From NCBI GenBank assembly GCA_030428945.1, contig JAUIEC010000001.1:220438-284437 (forward strand): a stretch of 64,000 bases of DNA, read 5' to 3'. Of this stretch, positions 16,797 to 26,228 are shown one piece after another; positions within the stretch are counted from its first letter, which is position 1; every line of letters begins with the position of its first letter. The stretch is from Phycisphaerae bacterium. GTDB taxonomy: Bacteria > Planctomycetota > Phycisphaerae > UBA1845 > Fen-1342. Both the position numbers and the translations under genes were made by a program. A model generated the notes under the pieces. It had not been told where the DNA came from. It saw only the letters and a program-made list of their open reading frames with translations, and did no database searches.

Positions 16797-18218
16797 ATGG
16801 GGAGTTCGCCGCTGCTCAGCAATGGAGCGCTGGTCCTGCTGGGGCTGTTCGCGGTCGGTTTGTACCTGTTCCGGTCCGCGGTGCGGCGCAGCGGGGACCG
16901 TCCGCACTGTCGCCGCTGCCACTACGACGTCAGCCAACAGCTTGCCCGCGGCGGGTGTTGTCCCGAGTGCGGACAGGTCCTGGATCAGCCGGACGCAACC
17001 GTCGCCGGTGAGCGGGTGCTGCGGGTCGGGCGACGATGGGCCGGGCTGGCCCTGATGCTGGCCGTGCTGGCGGTGCCGCTGGTGGTGCTGACGAGCAGCC
17101 GCGCCAGCGTCTATCCCTACCTGCCCAGCAGCGTCCTGCGATTCCTGGTTCGCCACGGCAACACCAGCGATCTGCAGGCCGCCTACGGCCACCTGGTCAA
17201 ACGACACCAGACCGGTTCGTTTTCGCGGTCCGAACTGATCGATGTCGAACTCGACGTGCATCGTCGGAACCTGAACGACGAGAAGATCGGACTGTGGGCC
17301 CTGCCGAACCTGGCGGTGCTGGCCACAGCGCTCGAAGACGGCAGCGCCTCGAGCGAACAGGCCACCCGCCTGGCCGAGCAGATCGCGGACGGGCTCGACC
17401 TGCGACTCTCCCCGCGGCTCGCGCTCGGGGCGGCCACCGACGTGCGGTTCCTGCTGCGGGCGGGCGCGCCGGCCCCGCTGCATGCCGAGGTGCACGTTCA
17501 GCGGATGCAATCGGATCGCGAGTCCCTGGTCCTCGACGACCAGGCCACGGGCTGGCGTCACCTGCACCGCCGGATGCGGATCCCGTTCCGCTACACCCGG
17601 GTGGGCGTGCACCAGGTGACCCTGCAGGTCCGCGTCGAGGTCGTCGGCAGCGCCGGCCCGCTGGTCAGCAGCCGGGCGGTCACCTTCGAACGCTGGGTCA
17701 ATGTCGCCCCGCTCCAGCGCAGCCCGGGCGGCGACATGCTGGTAACCAACGGACATCGCCTGATGACGACCGAGGTGCGCGGCGACACGCTGCGGATCGC
17801 ATTCGACACCGACATGATCGGCAGCCTGTGGACCACGGTCGCGTTCGACCTGTACGTGGACTGGGGCGATGGTCCGGAACCGACCGGCGCCCGGCTGGTC
17901 AGCCGCTGCGGCCAGGTGTCCGCCTGCTGCGACATCGAGCTGCGCGCGGTCGACCGGGTGGGCGAGATCAGCCTGCTGCTGGTCCCGAGCCGCGCGGCGC
18001 TCGGCGATGCGATCACGCCGCAGGAGGTCTGGACCGGGGCACTGCTGTTCGACCGGATCGACCTCTCGCAGACCGACGGCGCAGTCCGCCAGGGCCTCGT
18101 CCCGCCCGTGCTCTGGCAGGAGGAGGCCCACCTCGGCCTGCTCCCCGAACTGCTGGACGCCGCCCAGGTCCGCGAACTGCTCGCCGAAACACAAGCCGAC
18201 CTGACACTGGTGCAGTGA
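16797..18218 (+). CDS. membrane protein with N-terminal zinc ribbon, unknown function
   Basis: 473 residues. An N-terminal helix (8-26) is followed by a zinc ribbon, CRRCHYDV ... CCPECGQ (about 38-62), and a second membrane helix (about 80-100). The remaining 370 residues are predicted extracytoplasmic, rich in beta-strand, with no catalytic motif recognised. Zinc ribbons of the CxxCxYxL...CPECG kind near a membrane segment recur in planctomycete proteins, and the protein at 29341-30756 has a similar one. It lies between octamer arrays; its stop codon TGA is directly followed by GCAAGTAAGC. Confidence 0.7.
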   Translation: MGSSPLLSNGALVLLGLFAVGLYLFRSAVRRSGDRPHCRRCHYDVSQQLARGGCCPECGQVLDQPDATVAGERVLRVGRRWAGLALMLAVLAVPLVVLTSSRASVYPYLPSSVLRFLVRHGNTSDLQAAYGHLVKRHQTGSFSRSELIDVELDVHRRNLNDEKIGLWALPNLAVLATALEDGSASSEQATRLAEQIADGLDLRLSPRLALGAATDVRFLLRAGAPAPLHAEVHVQRMQSDRESLVLDDQATGWRHLHRRMRIPFRYTRVGVHQVTLQVRVEVVGSAGPLVSSRAVTFERWVNVAPLQRSPGGDMLVTNGHRLMTTEVRGDTLRIAFDTDMIGSLWTTVAFDLYVDWGDGPEPTGARLVSRCGQVSACCDIELRAVDRVGEISLLLVPSRAALGDAITPQEVWTGALLFDRIDLSQTDGAVRQGLVPPVLWQEEAHLGLLPELLDAAQVRELLAETQADLTLVQ

Positions 18219-18308
18219 GCAAGTAAGCAAGGAAGCAAGTCAGCAGGTAGGCAAGTCAGCAAGTAAGCAAGTAAGCAGGTAGGCAAGTCAGCAAGTCAGC
18301 AGGTAACA
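18215..18308. repeat. octamer array (GCAAGTAA/GCAAGTCA)
   Basis: About eleven units start at the stop codon of the preceding gene, with the stop-bearing strand on the coding side. Confidence 0.92.
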
Positions 18309-18350
18309 GGCCAGCAGGTCGCCGGCCGAGCGGGGGCCCCGGCAACTCCT

Positions 18351-18392
18351 TCCCTCCTGGCTCCCTCGCTCCCTGGCTCCCTCGCTCCCTGG
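18351..18392. repeat. octamer array (CTCCCTCG/CTCCCTGG)
   Basis: Five units lie just beyond the stop codon of the minus-strand dioxygenase gene, whose coding strand carries the purine-rich side. Confidence 0.88.
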
Positions 18393-18401
18393 CCCGGGGG
18401 G

Positions 18402-18938
18402 TCAGATTCCATCCCCGGCCACGAAGCCGGTGAAGACCGGGTCGCGGAAGGCGCGGACCTCGGTGTCCTGCAGCGAGTAGACGCCCATGTTCAGCAGCGG
18501 TGGGGAGTAGACGTGCAGCGTGATCAGTTCGTCCTCGGCCGACAGGTTCGAGACCTGGTGGATGTCGGCGTCTTCGCTGCCGCAGACGCTGCCGACCTCG
18601 TGCGTGACCGAACCGGTCGCGTAGATGTGGCCGTCCGGTGTGCGGTCGAAGAGCGTCTCGGTCATGCGGCCCGAGAGGACCCGCACGCCGCAGCTTGAGC
18701 CCTTGTGGTCGTGGATCGGGCTCCGCTGTCCGGCCTTCCAGCACAGGATCAGGGCCTGGTAGCCGGGGCCGGCGTGCATCAGGTTCCGCTGGTACGACTC
18801 GTCGCAGAAGCGGGCGAAGCAGCGGAAGTCACCTTCGCCGATCTCCAGGTCCTCCATCCGGGCGACCAGTTCGTCGATCGGGACCCGCTCGCTGTGTTGA
18901 TCCAGCGCGTCGAGAAACTGCCGCACCGTCTGACCCAT
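18402..18938 (-). CDS. cysteine dioxygenase-type cupin
   Basis: 178 residues, one cupin. The iron site is formed by PIHDHKGSSCG (two His, about 82 and 84; the Cys matches the cross-linking Cys of the family) and by His in DIHQVSN (about 136). This matches cysteine dioxygenase type I, which oxidises L-cysteine to cysteine sulfinate with a mononuclear Fe(II). A related thiol dioxygenase cannot be excluded. The start is chosen for GGAG 8 nt upstream; the frame stays open further upstream but without family sequence. Confidence 0.88.
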   Translation of the reverse strand: MGQTVRQFLDALDQHSERVPIDELVARMEDLEIGEGDFRCFARFCDESYQRNLMHAGPGYQALILCWKAGQRSPIHDHKGSSCGVRVLSGRMTETLFDRTPDGHIYATGSVTHEVGSVCGSEDADIHQVSNLSAEDELITLHVYSPPLLNMGVYSLQDTEVRAFRDPVFTGFVAGDGI

Positions 18939-19108
18939 CGCACCTGCTCCTGCTAACCAGCACGGCCGAACGCCGGAACCACCGCCGACTCCCTGCCAGA
19001 GTACCCAGCAGCCACGCCCGGCCACAAGCGGTTCCTGGCCGGGTTCCTCGCGGACGGGGGCATCGCGCACGCCGGGCGGACTGAAAAACTGTGAAAAACT
19101 GCAGTGTT

Positions 19109-19138
19109 TTGTCGGAACCCGGAGAAGTGTGATATAGG
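19109..19138 (+). promoter_or_regulatory. candidate promoter upstream of the broken DUF3800 gene
   Basis: TTGTCG (19109-19114), an 18-nt spacer, then TATAGG (19133-19138). A direct repeat TGAAAAACTG precedes it at 19082-19101. The rest of the gap 18939-19284 shows no gene. Confidence 0.35.
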
Positions 19139-19284
19139 ACTGAGATGCTGGACGGTTCGGCAATGTGCTGACCGGCCAGGATGTGAAGCAGGCCTGCGCA
19201 CTCGAGCGGCGCTCCGCGGCGCTGCGGGCCTGAACATGCGAATCTCGACCCCGGCCCCACAACCCGCGGAGAGGAAGTGGTGCC

Positions 19285-19377
19285 ATGAGTTGGCTGCTGT
19301 TTCTGGACGAGAGCGGACATGACCATCGGCAACTGCCGTACGAGGTCCGAGGCGGCATCGCCCTGCATTGGGTCTGA
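19285..19377 (+). pseudogene. remnant of a DUF3800-domain gene
   Basis: After GAGAGG the frame opens MSWLLFLDESGHDH... and runs to ...YEVRGGIALHWV, then stops. The LFLDESG motif followed by an EVRGG strand is the start of DUF3800 proteins, RNase H-like fold members often found in defence islands. They are normally over 200 residues; here only 30 codons remain. No continuation is visible in other frames downstream, so the 3' part was deleted. Confidence 0.6.
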
Positions 19378-19447
19378 GAGATTCGCGCTTCGAACGGGAA
19401 CCTTTCAAGTCGCGACGACGACGACACGACCTCGAGAGACAGGCCGA

Positions 19448-19864
19448 TCAGCCCCGGAGGTCGATTTGCCCAATCCGGCCGAGCAACTCCTCTACACGAG
19501 CCACCCACTCACGCAAACAGCCATCCTCTGTCCATTGTTCCTTCAACTCCGACTCGCGCAATATCGCACGCACCGTATACTCGGTGAGCGCAGCGAGCTC
19601 ACGTCCGACGACCAGCTTGTTTCGCTGCAACCAGTCGGAATAGTAGGAAGGGAGGTCTCGTGAGGGGTGCCCGGCCGCCGCTGCAATGAGTTCCGCAACG
19701 GCCATGGCACACTCACAATCCGCATGCTCCATTCCGGGATCGGAGGCACGTTTCGCCACGACCATCAACGCCTCAACAAGATACTGGTCACCACGCTCCT
19801 CAAGGAAGCCGAGAACCAGGCTGGCACTGTCGCTCTCAAAAGGCCCGATCCCAAAGGCTCCCAT
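19448..19864 (-). CDS. DUF4259-like protein
   Basis: 138 residues. The N-terminus MGAFGIGPFESDSASLVLGFLEE matches the opening of DUF4259 proteins, which begin with a MGxWGxGxFENDxAxDxxxxL-type motif. The rest is helical and acidic with no catalytic motif. These proteins occur as small stand-alone genes, often among toxin/immunity genes. It starts 4 nt after the stop of the Imm26-like gene, so the two form one unit. The codon and base use is visibly less GC-rich than in the flanking genes. Confidence 0.6.
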   Translation of the reverse strand: MGAFGIGPFESDSASLVLGFLEERGDQYLVEALMVVAKRASDPGMEHADCECAMAVAELIAAAAGHPSRDLPSYYSDWLQRNKLVVGRELAALTEYTVRAILRESELKEQWTEDGCLREWVARVEELLGRIGQIDLRG

Positions 19865-19868
19865 CGGC

Positions 19869-20363
19869 CTAGCCCTCTCCCACCATCGCCTTCTCAATAT
19901 CGCAGGCCGCCATCGCCTCCAAGATCGGCTCGTCTAAACAAGACATCGTTGTTACGCCATCCACCAGGACTGGCTCGAACCGTTCCGTGGACTCTCCATT
20001 CTCGTCGTAGTAGACCGGCCCGGCCTCAAAGTCGTCGCAACGAAAACAGTGGTTAGGAAGGACGAGATCTGCCCGGCCTCTCTCCACTACCTTGCAGAAC
20101 CCGTCCGTCCAGAGCGTTTCGTCGATCAGCAACGGCGACACCAAGAGTCGGTCATTCCGGACCGCATCCCCCGGCGCAAACGCGGCTTCGGCAAAGGCAC
20201 AAAAAAAGTAGACTACACAAGCGCCCTCAAATTGCGGGAGCTTTGTTACCTGAGCGAGCAGCCCGAATCCATAGATTGAGGGACCGACCAATCTATAGCA
20301 AAACACGTCGCCCACTTCGATTCGTTCTTGCTTTTCAACCAACTTTACGAACTGGCTTTCCAT
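19869..20363 (-). CDS. Imm26-like immunity protein
   Basis: 164 residues. The N-terminal half, RIEVGDVFCYRLVGPSIYGFGLLAQV followed by a hydrophobic strand (CVVYFFCAF), resembles the Imm26 family (IKxGDVFxIPL...YGxGRV...). That family was defined from immunity genes of polymorphic toxin systems. The second half carries Cys pairs (HCFRCDD) and no known enzyme motif. No toxin gene is seen next to it, so it may be an orphan immunity gene. The ATG at 20363 is chosen because residues upstream in the same frame look non-coding. Confidence 0.55.
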   Translation of the reverse strand: MESQFVKLVEKQERIEVGDVFCYRLVGPSIYGFGLLAQVTKLPQFEGACVVYFFCAFAEAAFAPGDAVRNDRLLVSPLLIDETLWTDGFCKVVERGRADLVLPNHCFRCDDFEAGPVYYDENGESTERFEPVLVDGVTTMSCLDEPILEAMAACDIEKAMVGEG

Positions 20364-20801
20364 CAGAATCGAAGCCTCTTGCCTCGCATGTGTCCTGCTG
20401 CCCACCGGGCGACTCTCGGCTGCCAACCCCAGCGTGCCGAGGAATGAGCGTTCCCGGCCTTCGGCAGTGTCTATGGTTCCGGATCCCTACACGGACCGAA
20501 GGTGAGGGCAAGAAAAAAGGAGGCAACGCTGTTGGGACACTCGAGCAGCCCGCTGGCCGAACCTCCGGCGGAAGTGTCGATCGTTGGGGCCCCGCAGTCA
20601 AGCGAGAGTTTCTTAAGTTCCAGCAATGGAGATGATTACGGCGCCCACCCGTTCCGCCGCCGCGTCGGTTGCGACCGCCCGGCTCAACCGCTACGTTCCT
20701 GCGAGAGTAAGCTGCTGAGCACGTGAGCAGGGATGCGACGCGCGGCCTTCCTTTCCCCGGCGCCCCGCCTGCCTCGCGCACGGAACGCTGTCGAGACACG
20801 C
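20364..20801. other. gap without recognisable gene
   Basis: 438 bp upstream of the SulP gene. No convincing coding frame, repeat array or terminator was found. The short open frames here have no recognisable protein character. The last 70 bp could be coding only if the SulP start is at 20733. Confidence 0.5.
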
Positions 20802-22517
20802 ATGTCCGCCTCGCCGAAAGCCCGCGATCTGCTGGCCGGCTGCACGCTGGCACTGGTCGCCGTGCCGCAATGCATGGCCTTCGCCGCGATGGCCGGACTC
20901 CCCGCCGCCAGCGGACTCTACGCCGCGCTCGGCATGGGACTGCTCGGAGCCCTCGTCTCGGGGGTTCCTCGCCTGAATATCGGACCTTCTGTCACGATCA
21001 GCACGATGGTGCTGGCCGTGCTCCTGTCCGTCGCACCCGACGATCGCGATCGCTGGCCGCAACTGGCCGCCGTCCTGGCGCTGCTGGTCGGCGCCTTCTC
21101 GGTGGTCGCGGCGCTGCTGCGGGTCGGGCAGTTCGCCCGCTTCGTCTCGCATGCCGTGCTGGTCGGGCTGACCGCCGGGGCCGCCACGCTGATCATCGCC
21201 ACCCAGATCGCACCGCTGTGCGGGCTCGAGCCGGTATCGTCGGCGACGCTCGCCGGCCAGTTGTGGCAGACCGTCGGCGACCTCGGCCGGACGCAGCCTC
21301 TGGCGCTCGGCATCGGAATCGGCACCGTGGTCCTGATCTTCCTCGGGCGCCGACTCGGTCCGATGTTCGCGGCCCCGCTGCTGGCGCTGGTGCTGGGCGG
21401 GGGCCTGGCGTGGTGGCTCGACTCCGGGCCCGAGCCGGTCCTGCATCGAATCGGGGCGATTCCCCGGGCGCTGCCCGGTTCGCTGCCCACCTGGGACGGA
21501 AAGCTTGGATCCGAACTCGTGCTCGGCGCCCTGGCGATGACGGCCGTCGCCTTGATCCAGACGCTCGCCATCGCCAAGACCTTTGCCGGCCGGGCGGGGC
21601 TCCGCGTCGATGCCCGCCGCGAACTGTTCGCGCTCGGCGGCGCCAACGTGGCCGCGTCGCTGGTGCAGGGTTTCCCGGGGGCCGGCAGCTTCGCCCGCTC
21701 GGCGCTGCTGGACCTGAGCGGGGCCCGATCGCGCCTGGCCGGGGTGGTCGGGGCGGTCGCGATCCTCGGGGTCATCGTGATCTTCGCCGACCTGGCGGCG
21801 TTCGTGCCGAAGGCGACGATTGCCGGCATCCTGGTCGCGACGGCGACCAACGCGGTCAGTTGGAGCGAGCTGCGCGACCTGCTGCGGGGCGACCGCTACG
21901 ATCGGGCGGTGGTGCTGACGACCCTGTTCGGCGTGCTGATCGTGCCGCTGCACTGGGCGATCCTGGCCGGGCTGGCGGTTTCGATCGCGGCATTCCTGAA
22001 GAAGGTCAGCCGACTGCACCTGTTCGAGATGGTCTCCGGCACGCAGCATTTCCGGGAGCACGAGATCGACGAACACACCGGGCAGACGCCGATCACCATG
22101 CTGCAGGTCGAGGGCCCGCTGTTCTTCGCCCAGGCCGAGGAACTCGAGGCCCAGCTCGGGGCGGTGCTCGAACGCGGGCCGCGGGTGACGATCCTGCGGA
22201 TGCGCCGCACGCAGCAGATCGACTTTTCGGTGCTGGCGACGCTGCACCAGTTGGCCGCCCGCTACCTGCGGCAGGGCGGAACGCTGATCATCTGCGGGCT
22301 GACGCCGGCCATGCACGCCCGCCTGCGGGCCAGCGCCCTGGGCCGCCTGCTGCCCGATGCGCACCTGATCGAGACAACCCGCCAGGTGTTCGGATCGGCC
22401 CACCGGGCGATTCAACTGGCCCGGGCCCAGCTTCCCAGCGGGCAGTTGCGCGAACTGCAGCAGCAGGTCAGCGCCGCCGCCGAAACGACGGCCGCCGGAC
22501 CGGTCGAGTCGCCCTGA
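20802..22517 (+). CDS. SulP-family anion transporter with STAS domain
   Basis: 571 residues. It starts with [27 protein letters not shown], the SulP signature region, followed by about 12-14 membrane helices. The core [11 protein letters not shown] and the later [22 protein letters not shown], where family members have SGRSA-like loops, are visible. A C-terminal STAS domain (about 450-545) is present. The family moves sulfate, bicarbonate or other anions across the inner membrane; the substrate is not decidable. An in-frame ATG at 20733 would add 23 residues of unlikely composition. Confidence 0.88.
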   Translation: MSASPKARDLLAGCTLALVAVPQCMAFAAMAGLPAASGLYAALGMGLLGALVSGVPRLNIGPSVTISTMVLAVLLSVAPDDRDRWPQLAAVLALLVGAFSVVAALLRVGQFARFVSHAVLVGLTAGAATLIIATQIAPLCGLEPVSSATLAGQLWQTVGDLGRTQPLALGIGIGTVVLIFLGRRLGPMFAAPLLALVLGGGLAWWLDSGPEPVLHRIGAIPRALPGSLPTWDGKLGSELVLGALAMTAVALIQTLAIAKTFAGRAGLRVDARRELFALGGANVAASLVQGFPGAGSFARSALLDLSGARSRLAGVVGAVAILGVIVIFADLAAFVPKATIAGILVATATNAVSWSELRDLLRGDRYDRAVVLTTLFGVLIVPLHWAILAGLAVSIAAFLKKVSRLHLFEMVSGTQHFREHEIDEHTGQTPITMLQVEGPLFFAQAEELEAQLGAVLERGPRVTILRMRRTQQIDFSVLATLHQLAARYLRQGGTLIICGLTPAMHARLRASALGRLLPDAHLIETTRQVFGSAHRAIQLARAQLPSGQLRELQQQVSAAAETTAAGPVESP

Positions 22518-22541
22518 TTTTCTCCCCGCGCCGCGCCGGAC

Positions 22542-22547
22542 TATACT
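22542..22547 (+). promoter_or_regulatory. -10 element of thiSG
   Basis: TATACT lies 26 nt upstream of the thiS ATG, with GGGGAGG between them as ribosome-binding site. There is no convincing -35. The leader is too short for a TPP riboswitch. Confidence 0.4.
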
Positions 22548-22573
22548 GCTGAATCAGAAGGGGAGGCCGGGCG

Positions 22574-22774
22574 ATGGAAATCCAGGTCAACGGAACGTCC
22601 ACCGAAGTGCCCGACGCGGCCAGCATCGCGGACCTGCTGGCGCAGTTCGAACTGACGCCGGCCCGGGTGGCCGTCGAAGTCAACGAACTGCTGGTGCGCC
22701 GGGCGAACTTCCCCGAGACCAATCTGCAGGCGGGCGATCGCGTCGAGATCGTCACCCTGGTAGGAGGCGGCTGA
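22574..22774 (+). CDS. thiS: sulfur carrier protein ThiS
   Basis: 66 residues, the full ThiS length. It starts [12 protein letters not shown] and ends in the diagnostic VTLVGGG with the Gly-Gly tail that is adenylated and converted to thiocarboxylate. It donates sulfur to thiazole synthesis with ThiG. It overlaps thiG by one base (TGATG). Confidence 0.95.
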   Translation: MEIQVNGTSTEVPDAASIADLLAQFELTPARVAVEVNELLVRRANFPETNLQAGDRVEIVTLVGGG

Positions 22775-23604
22775 TGCAGCCACTCGAACTGGCCGGATTC
22801 TCGTTTCAGTCGCGACTGTTCGTCGGCACCGGGAAATACCTGCGCGACGGCGAGCCCGACTACGAACTGATGCAGGCCGCCCTCGACGCCTCCGGCTGCG
22901 AGGTCGTCACCGTCGCCGTCCGCCGCGAACGCCTGTTCGACCGGGCCGGACGCAGCCTGCTCGATTTCCTCGACCTCGACCGCTACACGATCCTGCCCAA
23001 CACGGCCGGCTGTTTCGACCCGGCCGATGCGATCCGCTCGGCCCGGCTGGGACGCGAGCTGCTCGAGGGGATGGACAATCCCGGGGCCCGCTGGGTCAAG
23101 CTGGAAGTGCTGGCCGACAAGCGGACGCTGCTGCCGGACCCGCAGGGCACACTGGAAGCGACGAAGACGCTCGTGGCCGAAGGCTTCTCGGTGCTGGCGT
23201 ATTCGAACGACGACCCGGTCACGGCCCGCCGCCTGAAGGAGGCCGGGGCCGCCAGCGTGATGCCGCTGGGTTCGCCGATCGGCAGCGGGCAGGGGATCCT
23301 GAACGGCAACAACATCCGGATCATCCTCGACGAACTGAAGGAGGCCGACCCGCGCTACCCGGTGATCGTCGACGCCGGGGTCGGAACGGCTTCGGACGTG
23401 ACGATCGCGATGGAACTCGGCGCCGACGGCGTGCTGCTGAACACCGGCATCGCCGGCGCGCAGGACCCGGTCCGCATGGCCCGGGCGATGCGGCACGCGC
23501 TCGACGCGGGCTGGTACGCGGCCGGTGCCGGCCGGATTCCGAAGAAGCTCTACGCGAACGCCTCGTCCCCGGTCGAGGGTGTCATCGCCGCCACGCGAGG
23601 CTGA
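22774..23604 (+). CDS. thiG: thiazole synthase ThiG
   Basis: 276 residues, a TIM-barrel. Typical elements: LFVGTGKY at the start, TILPNTAGC, the Schiff-base Lys in VKLEVLADK (about 108), [40 protein letters not shown], and the C-terminal [14 protein letters not shown]. The enzyme condenses 1-deoxyxylulose-5-phosphate, dehydroglycine and the ThiS thiocarboxylate to the thiazole of thiamine. The one-base overlap with thiS indicates coupled translation. No other thi genes are in the window. Confidence 0.96.
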   Translation: MQPLELAGFSFQSRLFVGTGKYLRDGEPDYELMQAALDASGCEVVTVAVRRERLFDRAGRSLLDFLDLDRYTILPNTAGCFDPADAIRSARLGRELLEGMDNPGARWVKLEVLADKRTLLPDPQGTLEATKTLVAEGFSVLAYSNDDPVTARRLKEAGAASVMPLGSPIGSGQGILNGNNIRIILDELKEADPRYPVIVDAGVGTASDVTIAMELGADGVLLNTGIAGAQDPVRMARAMRHALDAGWYAAGAGRIPKKLYANASSPVEGVIAATRG

Positions 23605-23608
23605 GTCC

Positions 23609-24136
23609 GTGTCGGATGTGAACTCCTCGCCGCTGCCCGCCGGTGACCGGCCGGACCGGCCGTTGCCGTCGTGCCCCGTCGATCGCATGCCGTCGCGCAG
23701 CCGCAACCGGATCTGCCTGCGGATCATGATCATCGGCGGGCTGAACTTCGTGCTGTACACCCTGATGTACGCGGCGATCGGCGGCGATGCGCACAACGGC
23801 TACGCCCGCACGACGGTCGACGAGGCCGGCGTGGCGCAGACCGAGTACGTCGTCAGCGGACACTTCATCCGTTCGCTGACCGGTCGGCAGCGGGTGGTCG
23901 GACGCGGCGTCTGGATCTACAGCTACATTCACTCGATCAGCCTGCCGCTGACCTCGGGCGCGATGATCATCAGCATGCTGGTGCTGGCCCGCCCGCACAT
24001 CCTGGCCACGATGCGCGACGGCTGGATCAGCGGGCCGACGTTCGTGGTCGCGTTCTCGACGATCATCATCCTGGTCGCCCTCGCGGTCGCGACGGTCTTC
24101 ACCTGGGACTTCCTGTCGCAACTGGCCGCGCTCTGA
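23609..24136 (+). CDS. small multi-pass membrane protein, unknown function
   Basis: 175 residues from a GTG 4 nt past the thiG stop. Three hydrophobic helices are visible: about 33-53 (IMIIGGLNFVLYTLMYAAIGG), 110-130 (SLPLTSGAMIISMLVLA) and 148-170. The loop between the first two is extracytoplasmic in length. I recognise no family. Its stop codon overlaps the start of the helicase gene (TGATG), so it is in the same operon as thiSG and the helicase. Confidence 0.6.
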   Translation: MSDVNSSPLPAGDRPDRPLPSCPVDRMPSRSRNRICLRIMIIGGLNFVLYTLMYAAIGGDAHNGYARTTVDEAGVAQTEYVVSGHFIRSLTGRQRVVGRGVWIYSYIHSISLPLTSGAMIISMLVLARPHILATMRDGWISGPTFVVAFSTIIILVALAVATVFTWDFLSQLAAL

Positions 24137-26112
24137 TGGACGCGGTCGGGCAGGTCAGGGACTGGCTCGGACCGGACGGCCCGATCGCCGCGGCGCTGGA
24201 CGGCTACGAGCAGCGTCCCGAGCAGGTCGAGATGGCGGCCGCGGTGGTGGCGGCGCTGGACGAGCAGCGGCACCTGGCGATCGAGGCGGGGACGGGCGTC
24301 GGCAAGACGTTCGGGTACCTGCTGCCGGCGATTCAACTGGTGCAGTCTCCGGGCAGGCGGGTGGTGGTCAGCACGCACACGATCGCGCTGCAGGAGCAGT
24401 TGTTCAAGCGTGACCTGCCGTTCCTGCAGCGGGTGCTGGACGTGCCGTTCACGGCGGAACTGGTCAAGGGACGGAACAACTACGTCGGGCTGCGGCGGCT
24501 GAAACTGGCGAGCGAACGGCAGCAGTCGGTCTTTTCCAGCAGCCACCATCTGAAGATCCTGCACGCGATCGAGGACTGGGCCTATCGCACCGAGGACGGT
24601 TCGCTGGCCGACCTCGACCAGATGCCGCCCGGCGAGGTCTGGGAGAAGGTCCGCAGCGAGCACGGCAACTGCCTCGGCCGGCGCTGCCCGAACTACGAGC
24701 CGTGCTTCTACCAGCGGGCCCGCCGCCGGGCCGAGCAGGCCCAGATCCTGGTCGTCAATCACGCCCTGCTGATGGCCGACCTGGTCCTGCGCGAGGACGG
24801 CGCGAACGTGCTGCCGAACTACGACGCGGTGATCCTGGACGAAGCCCACATGGTCGACCACGTCGCGACCGACATGCTCGGCCTGCGCGTGACCAACGTG
24901 CAGGTGCACTACCTGCTGTCGAGCCTGTTCAACGACCGCACGCAGAAGGGCTACCTCGCGTCGCTCGGCTCGGACACGCAGAAGCGGACCGTCGTGGCGG
25001 CCTCGTCGGCCGCGACCGAGTTCTTCCACACCCTGCACAACTGGCAGGAGGAATACGGGCGCAGCAACGGACGCGTCGTCCGCGAGAACGTGATCGAGAA
25101 CCGCCTGTCGCAGGCCCTCGACGATGTCCAGGACGCGCTCGAACCGCTCAAGAAGGAACTGCCGCGGACCGAGGACCAGGTCGAACTGCAGTCGTACCTC
25201 GATCGCGCCAACCAGGCCGCCCGCGGGGTCGAGTCCCTGCTCGAGCAGAAACTCGGCGAGCATGTCTACTGGGTCGAGGAGGAGCAGCGCGGCGGTCTGC
25301 GGGTGACCTTCTCGGCCGCCCCGCTGGACCCCGGGCCATGGCTGCGGCAGCACCTGTTCGACAAGCTCGACAGCGTGGTGCTGACCAGCGCGACGCTGGT
25401 GACCGGCGGGGCGGGGGACTTCGAGTACGTGCTGCGCCGCTTCGGCGACCCGCCGGCCCGGACGGTGCAGCTTGGTTCGCCCTTCGACTACGCCCGGCAG
25501 GTGACGGTGCACCTCGAAGCCGGGCTGCCGGAACCGGGCGATGCGCAGCGCTACCTGCCGGCCGCGTCGGCGGCGATCAGCTACTACGCCCGGCAGACCG
25601 AGGGACGCGCGTTCGTGCTGTGCACGAGTTACGCGATGCTGAAGAGTCTTTCCGAGTCGGTCGGCGATGACCTGTCCGGCGAGGACTACACCATCCTGGT
25701 GCAGGGTGACGGGATGAACCGCACGCAGATGCTCGACCGCTTCCGGGCGACGCCGCGGTGCGTGCTGTTCGGGACCGACAGCTTCTGGCAGGGCGTCGAC
25801 GTCGTCGGCGCAGCGCTCAGCAACGTGATGATCGTCAAGCTGCCGTTCACCGTGCCGGATCGCCCGACGGTCGAGGCCCGCATCGACCTGATCCGCCAGC
25901 GGCACGAAAACCCGTTCGCCAGCTACCAGTTGCCCGAGGCGATCCTCAAGTTCCGCCAGGGCTTCGGCCGCCTGATCCGCAGCCACAGCGACCGCGGCAT
26001 CGTCGTCCTGCTCGACCCGCGCCTGAAAACCAAACGCTACGGCCAGGACTTCCTCCGCAGCCTGCCCGAGTGCGAAGTCGAGATCTCGATGCGCGACTGG
26101 GCACCGGAGTGA
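24136..26112 (+). CDS. DinG/XPD-family ATP-dependent helicase
   Basis: 658 residues. Walker A is EAGTGVGKT (about 52-60). Four clustered Cys, NCLGRRCPNYEPC plus an upstream partner, correspond to the iron-sulfur cluster region of XPD/DinG helicases. The DEAH box is VILDEAHMVDH (about 235). Lobe 2 has LTSATL, GTDSFWQGVDVVG and the arginine-finger motif FGRLIRS. Such helicases unwind 5'-overhang duplexes, R-loops or G-quadruplexes. The true start is the ATG overlapping the previous stop. An octamer array begins at its own stop codon. Confidence 0.92.
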   Translation: MDAVGQVRDWLGPDGPIAAALDGYEQRPEQVEMAAAVVAALDEQRHLAIEAGTGVGKTFGYLLPAIQLVQSPGRRVVVSTHTIALQEQLFKRDLPFLQRVLDVPFTAELVKGRNNYVGLRRLKLASERQQSVFSSSHHLKILHAIEDWAYRTEDGSLADLDQMPPGEVWEKVRSEHGNCLGRRCPNYEPCFYQRARRRAEQAQILVVNHALLMADLVLREDGANVLPNYDAVILDEAHMVDHVATDMLGLRVTNVQVHYLLSSLFNDRTQKGYLASLGSDTQKRTVVAASSAATEFFHTLHNWQEEYGRSNGRVVRENVIENRLSQALDDVQDALEPLKKELPRTEDQVELQSYLDRANQAARGVESLLEQKLGEHVYWVEEEQRGGLRVTFSAAPLDPGPWLRQHLFDKLDSVVLTSATLVTGGAGDFEYVLRRFGDPPARTVQLGSPFDYARQVTVHLEAGLPEPGDAQRYLPAASAAISYYARQTEGRAFVLCTSYAMLKSLSESVGDDLSGEDYTILVQGDGMNRTQMLDRFRATPRCVLFGTDSFWQGVDVVGAALSNVMIVKLPFTVPDRPTVEARIDLIRQRHENPFASYQLPEAILKFRQGFGRLIRSHSDRGIVVLLDPRLKTKRYGQDFLRSLPECEVEISMRDWAPE

Positions 26113-26226
26113 ACAAGCAAGCAAGTAAGCAAGGGAGCGAGGGAGCGAGGGAGCAAGGGAGCGAGTTCGGGGCACGCTGAGATCCGCGGCCTTGCTTACC
26201 TGCTCACCTGCTTACTTGCTTACTCA
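26110..26226. repeat. inverted octamer arrays between convergent genes
   Basis: Left: AAGCAAGTAAGC units grading into GGGAGCGA units (26110-26165), beginning at the helicase stop codon. Right: GCTTACCTGCTCACCT units (26191-26226), ending at the stop of the minus-strand gene. The AAGTAAGC-type parts are inverted relative to each other and can form a stem, so the pair could serve as a two-way terminator. Confidence 0.9.
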
Positions 26227-26228
26227 GC

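Noticed and set aside
20502..20726. A 74-codon open frame in the gap upstream of the SulP gene
   Set aside because: No ribosome-binding site, composition unlike a protein, and no recognisable motif.
20691..22415. Long antisense open frame opposite the SulP gene (and similar ones opposite recG, dnaE2 and mfd)
   Set aside because: High GC at third codon positions removes stops from the opposite strand. The translated products are Arg/Gln/Asp-rich and match no family, whereas the sense frames do.
22518..22573. TPP riboswitch upstream of thiS
   Set aside because: The leader is under 30 nt and shows no thi-box motif.
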